Shown here: one piece after another, positions 46,502 to 57,413 of the stretch
Numbering within the stretch: the first letter of the stretch is position 1
Layout of the letters: each line of letters begins with the position of its first letter
NCBI RefSeq assembly: GCF_020921035.1
Contig: NC_063153.1
Span: 16,430,001 to 16,494,000 of the forward strand
Direction of reading: 5' to 3'
DNA: 64,000 bases
Origin: Rhodamnia argentea
Taxonomy: Eukaryota > Streptophyta > Magnoliopsida > Myrtales > Myrtaceae
Translations under genes and position numbers: made by a program
The notes under the pieces: generated by a model
Databases searched by the model: none
What the model was told of the DNA's origin: nothing
What the model saw: the letters and a program-made list of their open reading frames with translations, nothing else

Positions 46502-47761
46502 ATGGCCAGAGTGTGTGTAGCCATAGCCGCTGTACTGGCCGTGGCAGCTCTTCTTCAAACCTTGGCCGAGCTGACCGAGCACGTCGTCAGGGATGACCAG
46601 GGGTGGTTGGTCCCGGGCAAAGATGGGACACCCTACGTGACGTGGGCTGAAGGCAAGAAGTTCTTCGTCGGCGACGTTCTCGGTAAGCACGCTCGAAACC
46701 AATTTTTTCATGCTTTGTGGTGTGCTTATTTCATAGAAAAAGACTAATTTATAAAGTATTTTCCTTAATATAATCACTTGTGTCACTTCTAAAAATAAAT
46801 AAACAAAAAGTATTTTCATCGTTCACGAGATTGTTTAGATATCAAATGCTATCAATAGTAATAACATTCTTCAATGACCAATTATTTAAAACTATACAAG
46901 TGATCGTTTTAAAAAAAAAATTAAAATTATTCATTTTTTGTGAAACAAACAAGCCTTAATTGTACTTTTAATTTTCCTTGCCATATTTAATTGTTCTTCT
47001 CATGGTTAAGTTACATATGTGCAGCTTCCGATTGGAATTTTTTTACTTAGTTCGCATTTGCAATGCACATAACATGAGAGAGAAATTAACTTTCTCGCTA
47101 AGAAGTTTTCTACAAGATTTACCAAACACTTTTGGGATTGCAATTTGCTTTTCAAGAAAAAGAAGTTGAGCAAGTGCAAACCACGTGATTAGGGAGTAAT
47201 CGAGTCGAGCCGACGCAATGCCAAGCCTGAGCTCGACTCGCCAAGAACACCCCCAAGACTCGAATTCGAGCTCGAGAACAATGCTGAATTAGTTAAATCA
47301 ATCCCAAGCGGTTATCGAGTTGAGCCCACGGAACGGTTTTCGTGTCGAAATGCAATCAACGGCACTGACACGATCATTAAATCTAATAATTTCTTCACCT
47401 CCAAATGTTGTCAGTGTTCAATTTCGGAGAAGGGCAAGATGTGGCGGGGGTCGACGAGGAGGCATATTAGTCGTGCGACTCCACAAAGACAGACCCCATT
47501 TGGCAAAGCGAAACCGACGGGTTCCGCCACAAATTGGAAGACAAAGGGGATTACTACTTCATCAGCACCGTCGGCAAGCGCTGCTTACACAGACAAAAGC
47601 TGGCCATCAGCGTCTCCCCCGCCGCGCCCGACGAAGGCTCCTTCCCTTCGGTGGAGGATCCTCCTAACAAGACACCGAAGCCTGGTAATGGAAAGACAGC
47701 ACCACTACCACCGAAAAAGAAGAAGCGCGTAAACATTTTCGGCGCTTGTGTTAAGGAATAA
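46502..47761 (+). pseudogene. Early-nodulin-like phytocyanin with in-frame stop codon
   Basis: Exons 46502-46682 and 47415-47761 (GT-AG, split Val codon) would give 175 residues, but TAG at 47468-47470 breaks the frame about 20 codons into exon 2; no other frameshift is needed. Exon 1 has a signal peptide (MARVCVAIAAVLAVAALLQ) and a domain start (HVVRDDQGW) altered from the HVVGDSLGW of the 63466 paralog. In exon 2 the copper-ligand positions are lost: GQDVAG replaces GQHDV, Ser replaces the ligand Cys in YYFIST, and KRC replaces the HC pair. Loss of ligands is normal for early-nodulin-like proteins, so it was probably never a copper protein; the stop is the real defect. The C-terminus is Pro/Lys-rich (PPKKKKR) without the usual hydrophobic GPI tail. 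Confidence 0.85.
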
Positions 47762-48649
47762 AGACTTACGGTGATGGGGCCGTGAAGAATAATGAAGACA
47801 AAGCGCCGCTTAAGATCTCTCCCCCGAATAATGCATGTTAAACGTTATTTCTTTAAGATATCTTATCATATACTTTTGATTCTTTCCGGATTGCAAGTAT
47901 ATATTTTTTAATAAGACCTCTAAAAAAGTTCATGTATTTTTAAATAATTAGTATAGAAATATACAGAAATTTCATGCCATGATTTTCATATTTCTCAACA
48001 ATACAGACCCAAGTGCAGATCTCGTATTTCGTGTAATCTTCCCTTTCAATGAACTACTCGGTCGACCCTCAACAATGCCCGTCACGTCCGATAGCCAACG
48101 TCAGTCCTATCGTGTAGTCTGCAGAGACATGTTAAATAAGGAAGCTCCATCGAATCTGTTTCGCAGTAACGCCAAATTCATTGGCCGCATTTTTCTACGA
48201 TGTTCGTGACAACGCCAGCCGTACCGGCAGCATTTGTCCACAGGCAAACGCCGCCGCCATACTCGTCACCCTCAAACGAACCACGACAACTTCCTACAAT
48301 GACAACGGCCTCCTACTGTATAGCTTGCACAACAGCCACGAAAACACATAATAGACACGTCAATGTTAGCCGGTTCGCTCGTCAGAACATCGCGCAGGCA
48401 TTTTTTGGATTCTTTTATCCGAACTCAAGTTTACATATTCTATGCCCCTTGAATTTGAGGGGATGATCTTCAATTGTCTTGATTTTTCGTACCTCTCGGG
48501 ATTGTCCATATATCTCCATTTGATTATTCATATCCTTAATTGATATGTCATCTTAAATAATCAGCTCATAAAACCTATTAATAGGCTCATTTACTCTTCA
48601 TTATTTAAAATCAAAACACACACATATTTCATATTTGTTCCTGTATTCA
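47762..48649. other. Intergenic DNA before the LINE
   Basis: AT-rich with a slightly GC-richer patch at 48040-48350. No recognisable gene or repeat; short open frames at 47979-48466 are not supported. Confidence 0.4.
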
Positions 48650-49028
48650 AGTGCAGAATTTCATTTGGATTGGAAAAAGCAAAGATTATTTTTGTGCCTA
48701 TTTGGGTTCGTTTCTATAATGTCACTCATGTTCTTTGGACCAAAATAGGCTTAAGTTATTTGTTTAGTGTTCTTGGTATACCTCTACATATGGATAAGGC
48801 CACCAAACAAAAACGGCAGATATCATATGCTAAGGGATCCATCCTTATGGATTTTGATAACGCACTCCCGGATAAATTGGATATTGACATGGGAAATAAC
48901 GAAATTTTTTAGGCCATAGATGACTACAGCTGGATGCCTTTAAAATTGAAGAACTATGACTATTTTGGCCACAAGGATTGTCCTGCTATTGGGGGTGATC
49001 GGTTTTCGGTCCGGTCATACTAAGCATC
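48650..49028 (+). pseudogene. LINE ORF1 remnant, DUF4283 and zinc-knuckle region
   Basis: The frame reads FVPIWVRFYNVTHVLWTKIG, then GIPLHMDKATKQKRQISYAK and LPDKLDIDMG, the typical DUF4283 sequence of plant LINE ORF1. It is followed, after a stop, by KNYDYFGHKDCP, a decayed CCHC knuckle. It is cut off at 49028 by the Copia LTR. Confidence 0.8.
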
Positions 49029-49402
49029 TGTTAGTTTTTGTGGAGGCCAGTTTAGTTTTGTGAGTGAGTGAAGGGAGCACAAGGAAAATGAAATGCTTTA
49101 TTAGTTGGTGAGTATTACAAAGACTTCTTTTCTTCTAGTTACAAGAATGAAGTCCACTACACGTCTACACCTTATTTATAGGCATCCATCACCGACATCA
49201 TCAAGGACAATCTCTACTTTTTCACATAATTCTAGAGACTTCTATTCTTAATGCATGCTAGACTTTTCCACACACTTCATCACCTAAATTTTTTAGTATC
49301 TTTTTGACTTTTCTAACTTACTCACACATTCCTAGAAGCTAAGCATTTCTCTAGACTATTCTACATTTTTCTATTCTAGAAATTGGATTGCCATATTAAC
49401 AC
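49029..49402 (-). repeat. Copia 3' LTR
   Basis: Begins TGTTAG and ends TTAACA in plus orientation, intact terminal dinucleotides. It contains an extra 8 bases near 49166 that the other two LTR copies lack. Confidence 0.92.
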
Positions 49403-49579
49403 TCCTCCTTAATCCAATTTCGTGAAACTCCAAGCGTGTTCCGCAGTGTCTCGAACTTTGCTAGTAGCAGTGCTTTAGTGAGTATGTCCGCAACTTGATC
49501 TTTGGTCTTGCAATATTTGAGCTCGATTTCTCCGTTGCTTTGCGCTTCTCGAATGAAGTGATATTTGACATCGATATGT

Positions 49580-49762
49580 TTAGTTCTTCCATGAAAGACG
49601 GGGAGTCTTGGTTATAGCGATTGCGGACTTGTTGTCACAAAATATTGGAGTCGATTCTACTTGTGCTTCTCCAATGTCTTCTAAAATTCTCCGAAGCCAT
49701 ATCGCTTGACTAGTACTTATAGCAGTTGCGACGTATTCAACTTCTGCAGTAGAGTGTGCCAC
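49580..49762 (-). pseudogene. Copia RNase H remnant
   Basis: STAEVEYVATAISTSQAIWL and FCDNKSAIAI are the Copia RNase H signatures; bracketing stops and frameshifts cut it off from the reverse transcriptase. Confidence 0.9.
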
Positions 49763-50024
49763 CGACTCTTATTTTTTGGATGCCCAAGAGAATATTCCGT
49801 AACCCAATGTGAATGCATAGCTAGTAGTGCTCCTCCTATCATCAGAAAACCTGCCTAATCACTTTCGGTGTAGCCGATGAGCTTAGCCATTGCGGTTGGC
49901 CGATACCAAATGCCATAATCCATAGTTCCTCGTAAGTATCTTAGAATTCTCTTGGCAACTCCAAAGTGAATTTGAATCGGACTCTGCATGAACCGTGACG
50001 GTAGACTTGTCGCGTACATGATGT

Positions 50025-51397
50025 CTAGTCGTGTGACAGTGGATATAGTAGACTGCCAATCAAACTTCTGTAGAGTGAGGCATCAACCTTTTTTGCTCGG
50101 TCTTCCTTTAGTAGTTTTTTGTTTGTCACGAGCAGTGTTGTAATTGCTTTGCAATAATCCATCTTTAATTTCTTCAAGGGGTTCTTGACATATTTCTTTT
50201 GTGAAATGAAAATCCCTCTATTTTTGTCTATTTCGATGCCGAGGAAGTAGTGCATCAAGCCCAAGTCCGTCATCTCGAATGTCTTCATCATTTCTTCTTT
50301 GAACTCTTGAATCATCTTTTCATTATTTCCTGTATACATGAGATCATCTACATACAAAGAGATGACGAGAGTGTCGGACTTACCTTGGGTCTTGATGTAG
50401 AGTGTCGGCTCGCTCATGCTCCTCCCGAATCCATGCTTGGTGAAATGTTTGTCAATTCTACTATACTACGCTCGTGGTGCCTGCTTTAACCCGTAAAGGG
50501 CCTTCTTGAGCTTTAGAACTTTTTCTTCTTGGCGTTTGATGATAAAGCCTTGTGGTTGTTCCACATATATTTCTTCTTGAAGATATCCATTTAAGAATAC
50601 CGATTTCACATCTAGTTGATAGATCTTCCGTTCTTTCTGTGCTATTAGTGCTATAAGAGCATGAATAGTATCAAGCCAAGCAACAGGAGGGAAAGTTTCA
50701 GTATAGTCCATACTGGTTGTTGCAAATATCCTTTTGCCACGAACCTTGCTTTATGCTTTTGGATTGTTCAATCTGCCTTAAGCTTTGTCTTGTAGACCCA
50801 CTTGACGCCAATGATTTCTTTGTCTTTGGGGTGATCGATGAGCTCCCAAGTTTCATTCTTCTCGATCATCTTGATCTCTTCCTCCATTACTTTTATCCAA
50901 ACTTCTTCTTTGTATGCCTCTTCATAGTTTTCTGGTTCTAAGGCAGCGAAGTTGCATGTGTCATAGATTTTTCTAAGGGTTTTTACCCTCAATATTAGAG
51001 ACTTTGGAGTAGCTTCTTCTTTCTTTGCTCTTGGAGAGGATGGTGGTGTTACATCGTGAGTGGTGGAGTCTAATGCTTCACCTTCTTCTTGTGTTGTTGA
51101 CTCCTCACGAGTAGGTGGTATGTCAGGCAAGGTGACATACTTCTTCTCAATCTTCTCATTCTCCCGGTTCCAAGCAGCATTCTCGTCAAACTTGACATCT
51201 TGACCGATCGTGAGCTTCTTAGTTCTTGGGCTGTAAACGCGATAGCCTTTTGATTGATCGCTATAGGCAAGGAATATTGCCTTTTCTGTCTTTTCGTCTA
51301 ACTTGCTTCTCTTTTGAGTAGGGACATGGACGTAGCATATGCAGCCGAACACCTTAATGATATTTTTTTGAAGGCTTCCATCCGCTCCATGCTTCAA
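50025..51397 (-). pseudogene. Copia integrase C-terminus and reverse transcriptase remnant
   Basis: Three frames follow one another. Frame 50768-51397 has the integrase C-terminal KVFGCICYVHVPTQKRSKL and the linker to ETWELIDHPKDKEIIGVKWV. Frame 50466-50711 has QLDVKSVFLNGYLQEEIYVE and LYGLKQAPRA. Frame 50025-50417 has the active-site YVDDLMYTG and DLGLMHYFLGIE. The catalytic YVDD survives but stops lie between the pieces. Confidence 0.93.
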
Positions 51398-52062
51398 TTG
51401 AAGTTTTATTTTGAACAGCTCCGGTTGGACATCTATTTAAGATGTATATAGCCATGTAGACTACTTATGCCCAAAACGAGTTTGGAAGGCCTTTCTCCTT
51501 TAACATAGACCTTGCAATCTCCACAACGGTTCTATTTTTCCTTTCTGCTACCTCTATTTTGCTCCAGTGCATAGCCTACAATTAGTTGACGATGAACTCC
51601 TCTGTATTCACAGAATTTGTTGAACTCTCTTGAATAGTACTCCGTGCATCCGTTCGCTCCTTAGGACTTTGATTTTGCGGTCACTTTGATTTTCAATGTG
51701 ATTCTTGAATTTTCTGAAAATAGAAAAAACTTCCGATCTTTCCTGAAGAAAGTAGACCTATGTCATTTTTATGTAGTCGTCAATGAATAGGATAAAATAT
51801 TTATTTTGACTGGCTATGAGAGTCCTCATTGGACCACAAACATCTATATGGACTAGTTCCAATGGCTTTTTGGCTCTCCATGCGCCTCCAAATGGGAAGG
51901 ACTACTTTTGCTACTTTCCAAGGATGCCTTCACAAACATTTGAAATTTCCGAAATTGCTGGAAAATCTCTCATCATATTTTTCTAATGGAGAATTTTCAA
52001 TCCAGCAAAGTTGAAGTGGCCAAATCTTCAATGCCATAGCCATGAGTCATCAAGTTGAGCTT
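51398..52062 (-). pseudogene. Copia integrase core region, heavily decayed
   Basis: By position this should hold the integrase zinc finger and DDE core. Only short coding-like pieces remain on the minus strand and no continuous frame exists, so the core is disabled. Confidence 0.6.
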
Positions 52063-52640
52063 TCATGGCCATATCTCCGACATAGTTCCATCGAATAGGA
52101 AAATTCCTATTCGGCATTTTAGCAGAGGCAATATTATTGTTATTTTTGTTGTAGATAATGCAGCATCTCCACTAAAGTATAGAGAATACCCACATTGTAT
52201 TATTTGGCCCATGCTAAGCAGATTTTGTGCAAGATTGAGCACTAGATATACATTATGAATATATTTTGGGCCTTTATTTGTTTCAACGGCGATAATGCCT
52301 TTTCCTTTCACATCAACTAATACGTTGTTGCCCAATTTTATTTGGTGTTTCATCAATGTATCAATTTTGGTGAATATAGATTCATCCCCCATCATATGAT
52401 TGCTACACCCACTATCAATGTACCATGTATCATTTTTCTTATCATTTGTCACTTGGCTAGCATAAAATGTATTATATTTTCTTACCTTTTCTTTAGCATA
52501 GTTGGCTCAAGAATTTGTTTTCAAGCTATAATTTTTTTTTACGTGGCCATATCTTTTACAAAAGCGGCATTGTGGTTTATTTCTAAACCAGCGGTCCTTC
52601 TCCAAATGATTGGTTTTCTTGCAAATACCACAAGGTAGAT
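52063..52640 (-). pseudogene. Copia zinc knuckles and protease remnant
   Basis: The protease frame 52063-52452 carries TWYIDSGCSNHMMGD (the D-S-G active site) and LVLNLAQNLLSMGQ. Upstream on the minus strand two CCHC knuckles (CGICKKTNHLEKDR and CRFCKRYGHVKKNY) have each lost the last cysteine. Confidence 0.88.
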
Positions 52641-52727
52641 ATTTCTCCTTTTGTGAAGCTTCTTCTCCTTCTCTTTTATTTTTCTGCGAACTCTTTCCAC
52701 CATTTTTAGATTGATGAGACCGTATGT

Positions 52728-53334
52728 TTATTTTAGACTGGAAGCACTTTCAACTAAATCTTCATCTTGTGCCATCAATCTTTTCTCATGTGCTTCTACA
52801 GAGCCAATCAATTCACTTACCGAAAGGGTCGATAAGTCCTCGGTTGCTTCTATCGTTGTGACAATAGGATTGTATTTTTGGGTAAGTGACACTAGTATTT
52901 TCTCTACGCCCCTCTGATCAGTAATTCCATCTCCATAGGCTCTCATTTGATTAACTAGTTCCTTTACTTTTCCACAGTATTCTTGAACGGTCTCATTTGT
53001 TTTCATTTTAGAATTCTCAAAATCTCTTCTTAGAAGTTTGAAGCCAAATAGTACATACCTTGTCTAATCCTTGAAATTCTTTCCGTAGTATCTCCCAAGC
53101 CTTCTTTACCGTATTTGCTCCAATTATTCTCGGAAAAACCGCTTCCGAGAGCGCTTGTTGAATAACGCATAATGCCCTTGCATCTTTTTGTAATTGATCC
53201 TTTGGAATAGATGCACCTTCTTGCGGAGCCTCAGAGCCTTTCTCCACGATGTCCCATAAATCTTGGGCCATCAAGTACGTAGTCATTTTGATGCTCCAAT
53301 AGTCGTATGGGAATAGGAAATGAGGATGAAGCAA
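52728..53334 (-). pseudogene. Copia gag (DUF4219/UBN2-type) remnant
   Basis: Two frames joined by a frameshift near 53010. The first has MTTYLMAQDLWDIVEKG and KKAWEILRKEFQG. The second has VQEYCGKVKELVNQMRAYG and EKILVSLTQKYNPIVTTIEA, which are gag-polyprotein hallmarks. Confidence 0.9.
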
Positions 53335-53412
53335 CGTTGACCATGGGGTGATTTTAGGAGAGGATGATTAGGACAAACGTCCAAAACCAACCGAACGTGG
53401 CTCTAATACCAC

Positions 53413-53778
53413 TATTAGTTTTTGCGGAGGTAAGTTTAGTTTTGTGAGTGAGTGAAGGGAGCACAAGGAAAATGAAATGCTTTATTAGTTGGTGAGTATT
53501 ACAAAGGTTTCTTTTCTTCTAGTTACATGAATGAACTCCACTACACCCTATTTATAGGCATCCATCACCAACTTTATCAAGGAAAATTTCTACTTTTCCA
53601 CATAATTCTAGATATTTCTATTCTTAATGCATGCTAGACTTTTCCACCCACTTCATCACCTAGATTTTTTAGTATCTTTTTTACTTTTCTAACTTACCCA
53701 CACATTTCTAGAAGCTTAAGCATTTCTCTAGACTATTCTACATTTTTTTATTCTAGAAGTTGGATTATCATTTTAACA
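53413..53778 (-). repeat. Copia 5' LTR
   Basis: Begins TATTAG (the terminal TG is mutated to TA in plus view) and ends TTAACA. It contains a minus-strand TATA box, TATAAATA at 53549-53556. The PBS abuts it on the left. Confidence 0.92.
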
Positions 53779-54221
53779 GCATCCTAAGCATCTTAGGTTT
53801 AGATTTAGGTTTAGGTTTAGGTTTATATTTAATATATAGTTTTTTCAAATATTATTTAGTCTAATTTGGGCGGTTTGGTTCCCCCTAGAGTCAGACCGGA
53901 GCCTTGAGAAAGGCCGGTTCAATCCGATCCAACGGTTCCTAGTTCGGTCGATCCATTATACTCCGCCCCAGCTACTACCAATAAAGAAGTTTGGGTTCCT
54001 AAAGTCCAAAAAACTATTGCCCCTCTCACCATGAAGACAATCTCTCCGGTGTGGGGAGCCCCTGGAGGTGCTGCACACGATACAACCGCCCTATGTAGTT
54101 TAGCTTATATTGTGCTATCCAATGTTAGCTCTTTGGCTGCCCAATCTAATGTTCCTAATGTTGTCCAATCTATAGATTAGGACAAACGTCCAAAACCAAC
54201 AAAACATGGCTCTAATGCCAT
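53779..54221 (+). repeat. LINE flank, first copy of a tandem duplication
   Basis: It carries telomere-like TTTAGG units (53798-53826) and LINE ORF1 text. At its right end the last ~45 bases are again Copia internal sequence plus a PBS (CATGGCTCTAATGCCA at 54205-54220). The flank repeats at 54588 onward. Confidence 0.85.
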
Positions 54222-54587
54222 TATTAGTTTTTGCGGAGGCTAGTTTAGTTTTATGAGTGAGTGAAGGGAGCACAAGGAAAATGAAATGCTTTATTAGTTG
54301 GTAAGTATTACAAAGGCCTCTTTTCTTCTAGTTACATGAATGAACTCTACTACCCCCTATTTATAGGCATCCATCACCGACTTCATTAAGGAAAATTTCT
54401 ACTTTTCCACATAATTCTAGAGATTTCTATTCTCAATGCATGCTAGACTTTTCCACACACTTCATCACCTATATGTTTTAGTATCTTTTTTACTTATCTA
54501 ACTTACCCACACGTTTCTAGGAGCTTAAGCATTTCTCTAGACTATTCTACATTTTTTTATTCTAGAAATTGGATTACCATTTTAACA
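54222..54587 (-). repeat. Third Copia LTR (duplicated copy of the 5' LTR)
   Basis: It shares the mutated TATTAG start and the 8-base deletion with 53413-53778, and is likewise followed by GCATCCTAAGCATC. It therefore descends from the 5' LTR, not from a separate insertion. Confidence 0.92.
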
Positions 54588-55157
54588 GCATCCTAAGCAT
54601 CTTAGGTTTAGGTTTAGGTTTATATTTACTATATAGTTTTTTCAAATATTATTCGGTCTAATTCGGGGGTCCGGTTCCCCTTGGAGCCGGACCGGAGCCT
54701 CGGGAAAGGCCGGTTCAATCCGATCCGACGGTTCCTAGTTCGATCGATCCATTATACTCCGCCTTAGCTACTACTAGTAAAGAAGTTTGGGTTCTTAAAG
54801 TCCAAAAAACTATTGCCTCTCCCACCATGAAGACAACCTCTCCGGTGTGAGGAGCCCTCGGAGCTGCTGCACACGATACAGCTGTCCTGTGTAGTATAAC
54901 TTGTACTGTGCTATCTAATGTTAGCTCTTTGGCTGCCCAATCTAATGTTCCTATTTCTGCTCAGTCCGGTCCATCTTCCACAGATTTCACACCAATCGGT
55001 AGCACGAAAAAAAGTTTCCAATTGAACACACTGACCTTTGGAAATAGATTTGCTTTACTGGGCTAATTCTTCTGGTTATACTCATAACTACATGAGTCAG
55101 CAGCCATTCTTAGCCTAACAATGAAGGGAGTCCCCGTGCAAGTCATACACTGCCTCA
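54588..55157 (+). repeat. LINE flank, second copy
   Basis: Matches 53779-54175 with many substitutions as far as GCCCAATCTAATGTTCCTA (about 54935), then continues into unduplicated LINE sequence. Confidence 0.8.
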
Positions 55158-55495
55158 TTGAAAGAACTCCGGGCTAACCCCTTTCTACTTTTTGTCATTT
55201 ATGGAAGCAACGCTGAAGCTGAACATAGGATTCTGTGGCGTAGCATTGTCACATTCTCTACTCAGGACACCAGAAACCTGCCTTGGTTACTGATGGACGA
55301 TTTCAATGAATTAAGGATACAAGTAAAAAAGGATCAGCTCAACTGCTTGATATGAACTTCTTCTGTTACGGAGGAGCTAAATACCATGTTTGAGGAGCTC
55401 GCACTAATTGACCCTCCTTCTGCAGTACCTTTTTTTACATCGACAAACAAAAATTATTTGTATATTGATCTTAGAACAAACAGAATTGACAATCT
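55158..55495 (+). pseudogene. LINE endonuclease (EEP fold) remnant
   Basis: FLLFVIYGSNAEAEHRILWR and LPWLLMDDFNELR match the AP-endonuclease-like domain of plant LINEs; the catalytic GDFNE motif reads DDFNE here. A further piece ending IDLRTNRIDN follows after stops. Confidence 0.8.
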
Positions 55496-55940
55496 TTAAT
55501 TAATGCAGAATGACAGAACAGTTATAACCACTATTCGATTGAACTTTTGCTACCATGTATCATATCATTCCCCTTTCGTTCTTTGAGTTCAACTAGATTG
55601 GGAGTATATGGCCTGGTATCATCGCACAAAATGGTATTGGACATTCACTAGGAGGATAAAATGGGAACTTTAATGGATTATCAGGGTCACTAAGAGGTAT
55701 TTTTCTTAGCGACTATTTGGATGGAGCACAACCACACAACCGAGATCTCTAAGGTAAGTAAAATTGTCGGAGGCAGGGATTCACTTTACGAAACTTTTAG
55801 ACCTTCCTAGGGAAATGCTTTGTTAGCTACTATGCGGAGACTTCCTGTCTTCATCTTTTCGCATTACTCTATGTGTGATGCTAGGGATGACCCTAAGCTT
55901 TTGTACTCAGTCTGATTAATAAAGCTTACATCTTTGCACC
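55496..55940 (+). other. LINE 3' remnant
   Basis: Short stop-riddled sequence ending in a LINE-like 3' tail with AATAAA at 55918-55923. No intact domain. Confidence 0.5.
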
Positions 55941-56652
55941 AAAAAAGAGAAACTAGAATATTGATCCAACTACTCGTTTATTATTATTATTGTTATTACA
56001 TAGAAAGTGGCTTCACGTATAAAATCAACTCTCATTGTTGTCGAGGATCTAGTCTAATTGTAACCGCAAGAGGATTGTCAACTTTGAGATAGAAAAGGTT
56101 GTGAAAAAAAATACTAAGCATAGACCAACTTTTCACCATATACCACTTTCATATCTATCTATAATACACTAATTTGCTACCTAAGCTTTGTCTTCCTTGA
56201 CCATTTTTCCCATTTCTATTAGCTTTTCTTATGAATTAATGTATAGAAAAGCCGTTTCTCTTTTGGAAAACGTCACCTTTCAAATCCTGAAGTCCGAAGA
56301 CCACCCAAAACACTCAGAAAGATATGCATCCTCGTGGATGTAGACAGCTCATTCCCAGGAAAAATTCGATATCGACATGAGTAATGGAGACATTTTTTTT
56401 AGCCTACGATACACTACAGCTGATATCATTTTGATGCAAGAAATGCATTTGCTTTGGCCCCAAAAATTGTACCCGTTGAAGTAAAGAAATTTGGGTTCAT
56501 ATGACCCAAAATACTGTTGCCCGGGGGCTGAAATCAAATGAAGATGTTGCACGGGTTATCCCAGGATTATCTAGACCGTCTCTCTATTAACCCCATGGTT
56601 GCCCAGTCGAATGCCCTTGCTGCGGTCACGTCTGATCCTTCTCCCTCCCAAT
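55941..56652 (+). repeat. ~712-bp direct repeat, copy 1 (LINE ORF1-derived)
   Basis: Nearly identical to 57414-58126. Its last third (about 56360-56650) reads, with stops, like LINE ORF1: FDIDMSNGD, then KFGF and AAVTSDPSPSQ. That corresponds to LDIDMGN and KEVWVPK in the element to the left. Confidence 0.88.
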
Positions 56653-57413
56653 TGTTGACACCTAAATTTTGATTTTTAGAAATAAGGATTAGTCATAATT
56701 CTCACAAAAAATAATCTTCATACATTGCATTTTTATCTTTTGTTAGTTGCATCATCTGCATTTAGGGTCATAGATAAATCAATTGAGTTTGGCTTGACAA
56801 GCGCCCGGACTCGACTCAATCCAAGATTTTTAACCGAATCTCTAGGGTTTGCCGAATGGACCTATTTCTTGAGCGCAATTCTACTCATTCAAGCTTGTTT
56901 TAATCGTTAAGGCTTTCAATTAAATGCTCGTTATTTAGAAAAAGCCTTAGTTTGGGCTCGAGAATTCAAGATGAGTCCGTAATTTGGATTGAAAATTAGG
57001 ATGGGTCACGAATGTGAAAGTGCCAAATTTTATATATGTGTCTTGGACATAAAATTAGATTTAATCAGCCCATTTTTTGTTGCTTAAATTATAGGGGGGC
57101 TTCGGTTAATTGTTAGTTCAATAATCTAGGCCCAAGGATATGTTTCAAATTCGTGAGCAAGGCCATGTTCGGCCATCTTCACTTCAACATCCCCTTGGGC
57201 GAAAAACTGCATGGTGTCCTTGAAGAAATGGACTCTTGAATTTTCGGATTTGATTAAAGGAGTTTTAAAGGTCTTATCTTGATAAATTTTTTGAGAAACT
57301 CTATCATTCTATGGTAGATAACGGAGAGTTTCAATAGATGTGGGCTCTATTAATCTGATGGATGCAAATTAATCCTACTTTACCTAGGATTAACAATCCG
57401 ACGGTTTCCGACA
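56653..57413. mobile_element. Candidate solo LTR between the direct repeats
   Basis: Starts TGTTGACACCTAAATTTTGA, a common start for plant Gypsy LTRs, and ends CCGACA, so it has TG...CA ends and a typical length of ~760 bp. There is no matching 5-bp target duplication (CCAAT against AAAAA), which weakens the call. Contains no coding sequence. Confidence 0.5.

Larger units (their letters stand above)
49029..53778 (-). mobile_element. Ty1/Copia LTR retrotransposon, degenerate, minus orientation
   Basis: Two LTRs (49029-49402 and 53413-53778) bound about 4.0 kb of internal sequence. A 5-bp target duplication GCATC flanks it at 49024-49028 and 53779-53783. Next to the 5' LTR lies a primer-binding site complementary to initiator tRNA-Met (minus TGGTATTAGAGCC, 53396-53411). 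Next to the 3' LTR lies a polypurine tract (minus AAGGAGGAG, 49403-49411). Domain order gag, protease, integrase, reverse transcriptase, RNase H defines Copia. Stops and frameshifts interrupt every domain. By eye the LTRs differ by several percent plus an 8-base indel, so the insertion is not recent. Confidence 0.95.
48650..55940 (+). mobile_element. LINE retrotransposon relic, split by a Copia insertion
   Basis: The left part (48650-49028) encodes a DUF4283-type nucleic-acid-binding segment. After the Copia element, the right part resumes with ORF1-like text (KEVWVPKVQKTIAPL, about 53984) and an endonuclease piece (55158-55495). It ends with a LINE-like tail, CTGATTAATAAAGCTTAC, and a short A tract at 55941. 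Stops and frameshifts run throughout and most of the reverse transcriptase is missing, so it is dead. Assignment rests on motif recognition and element order. Confidence 0.75.
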
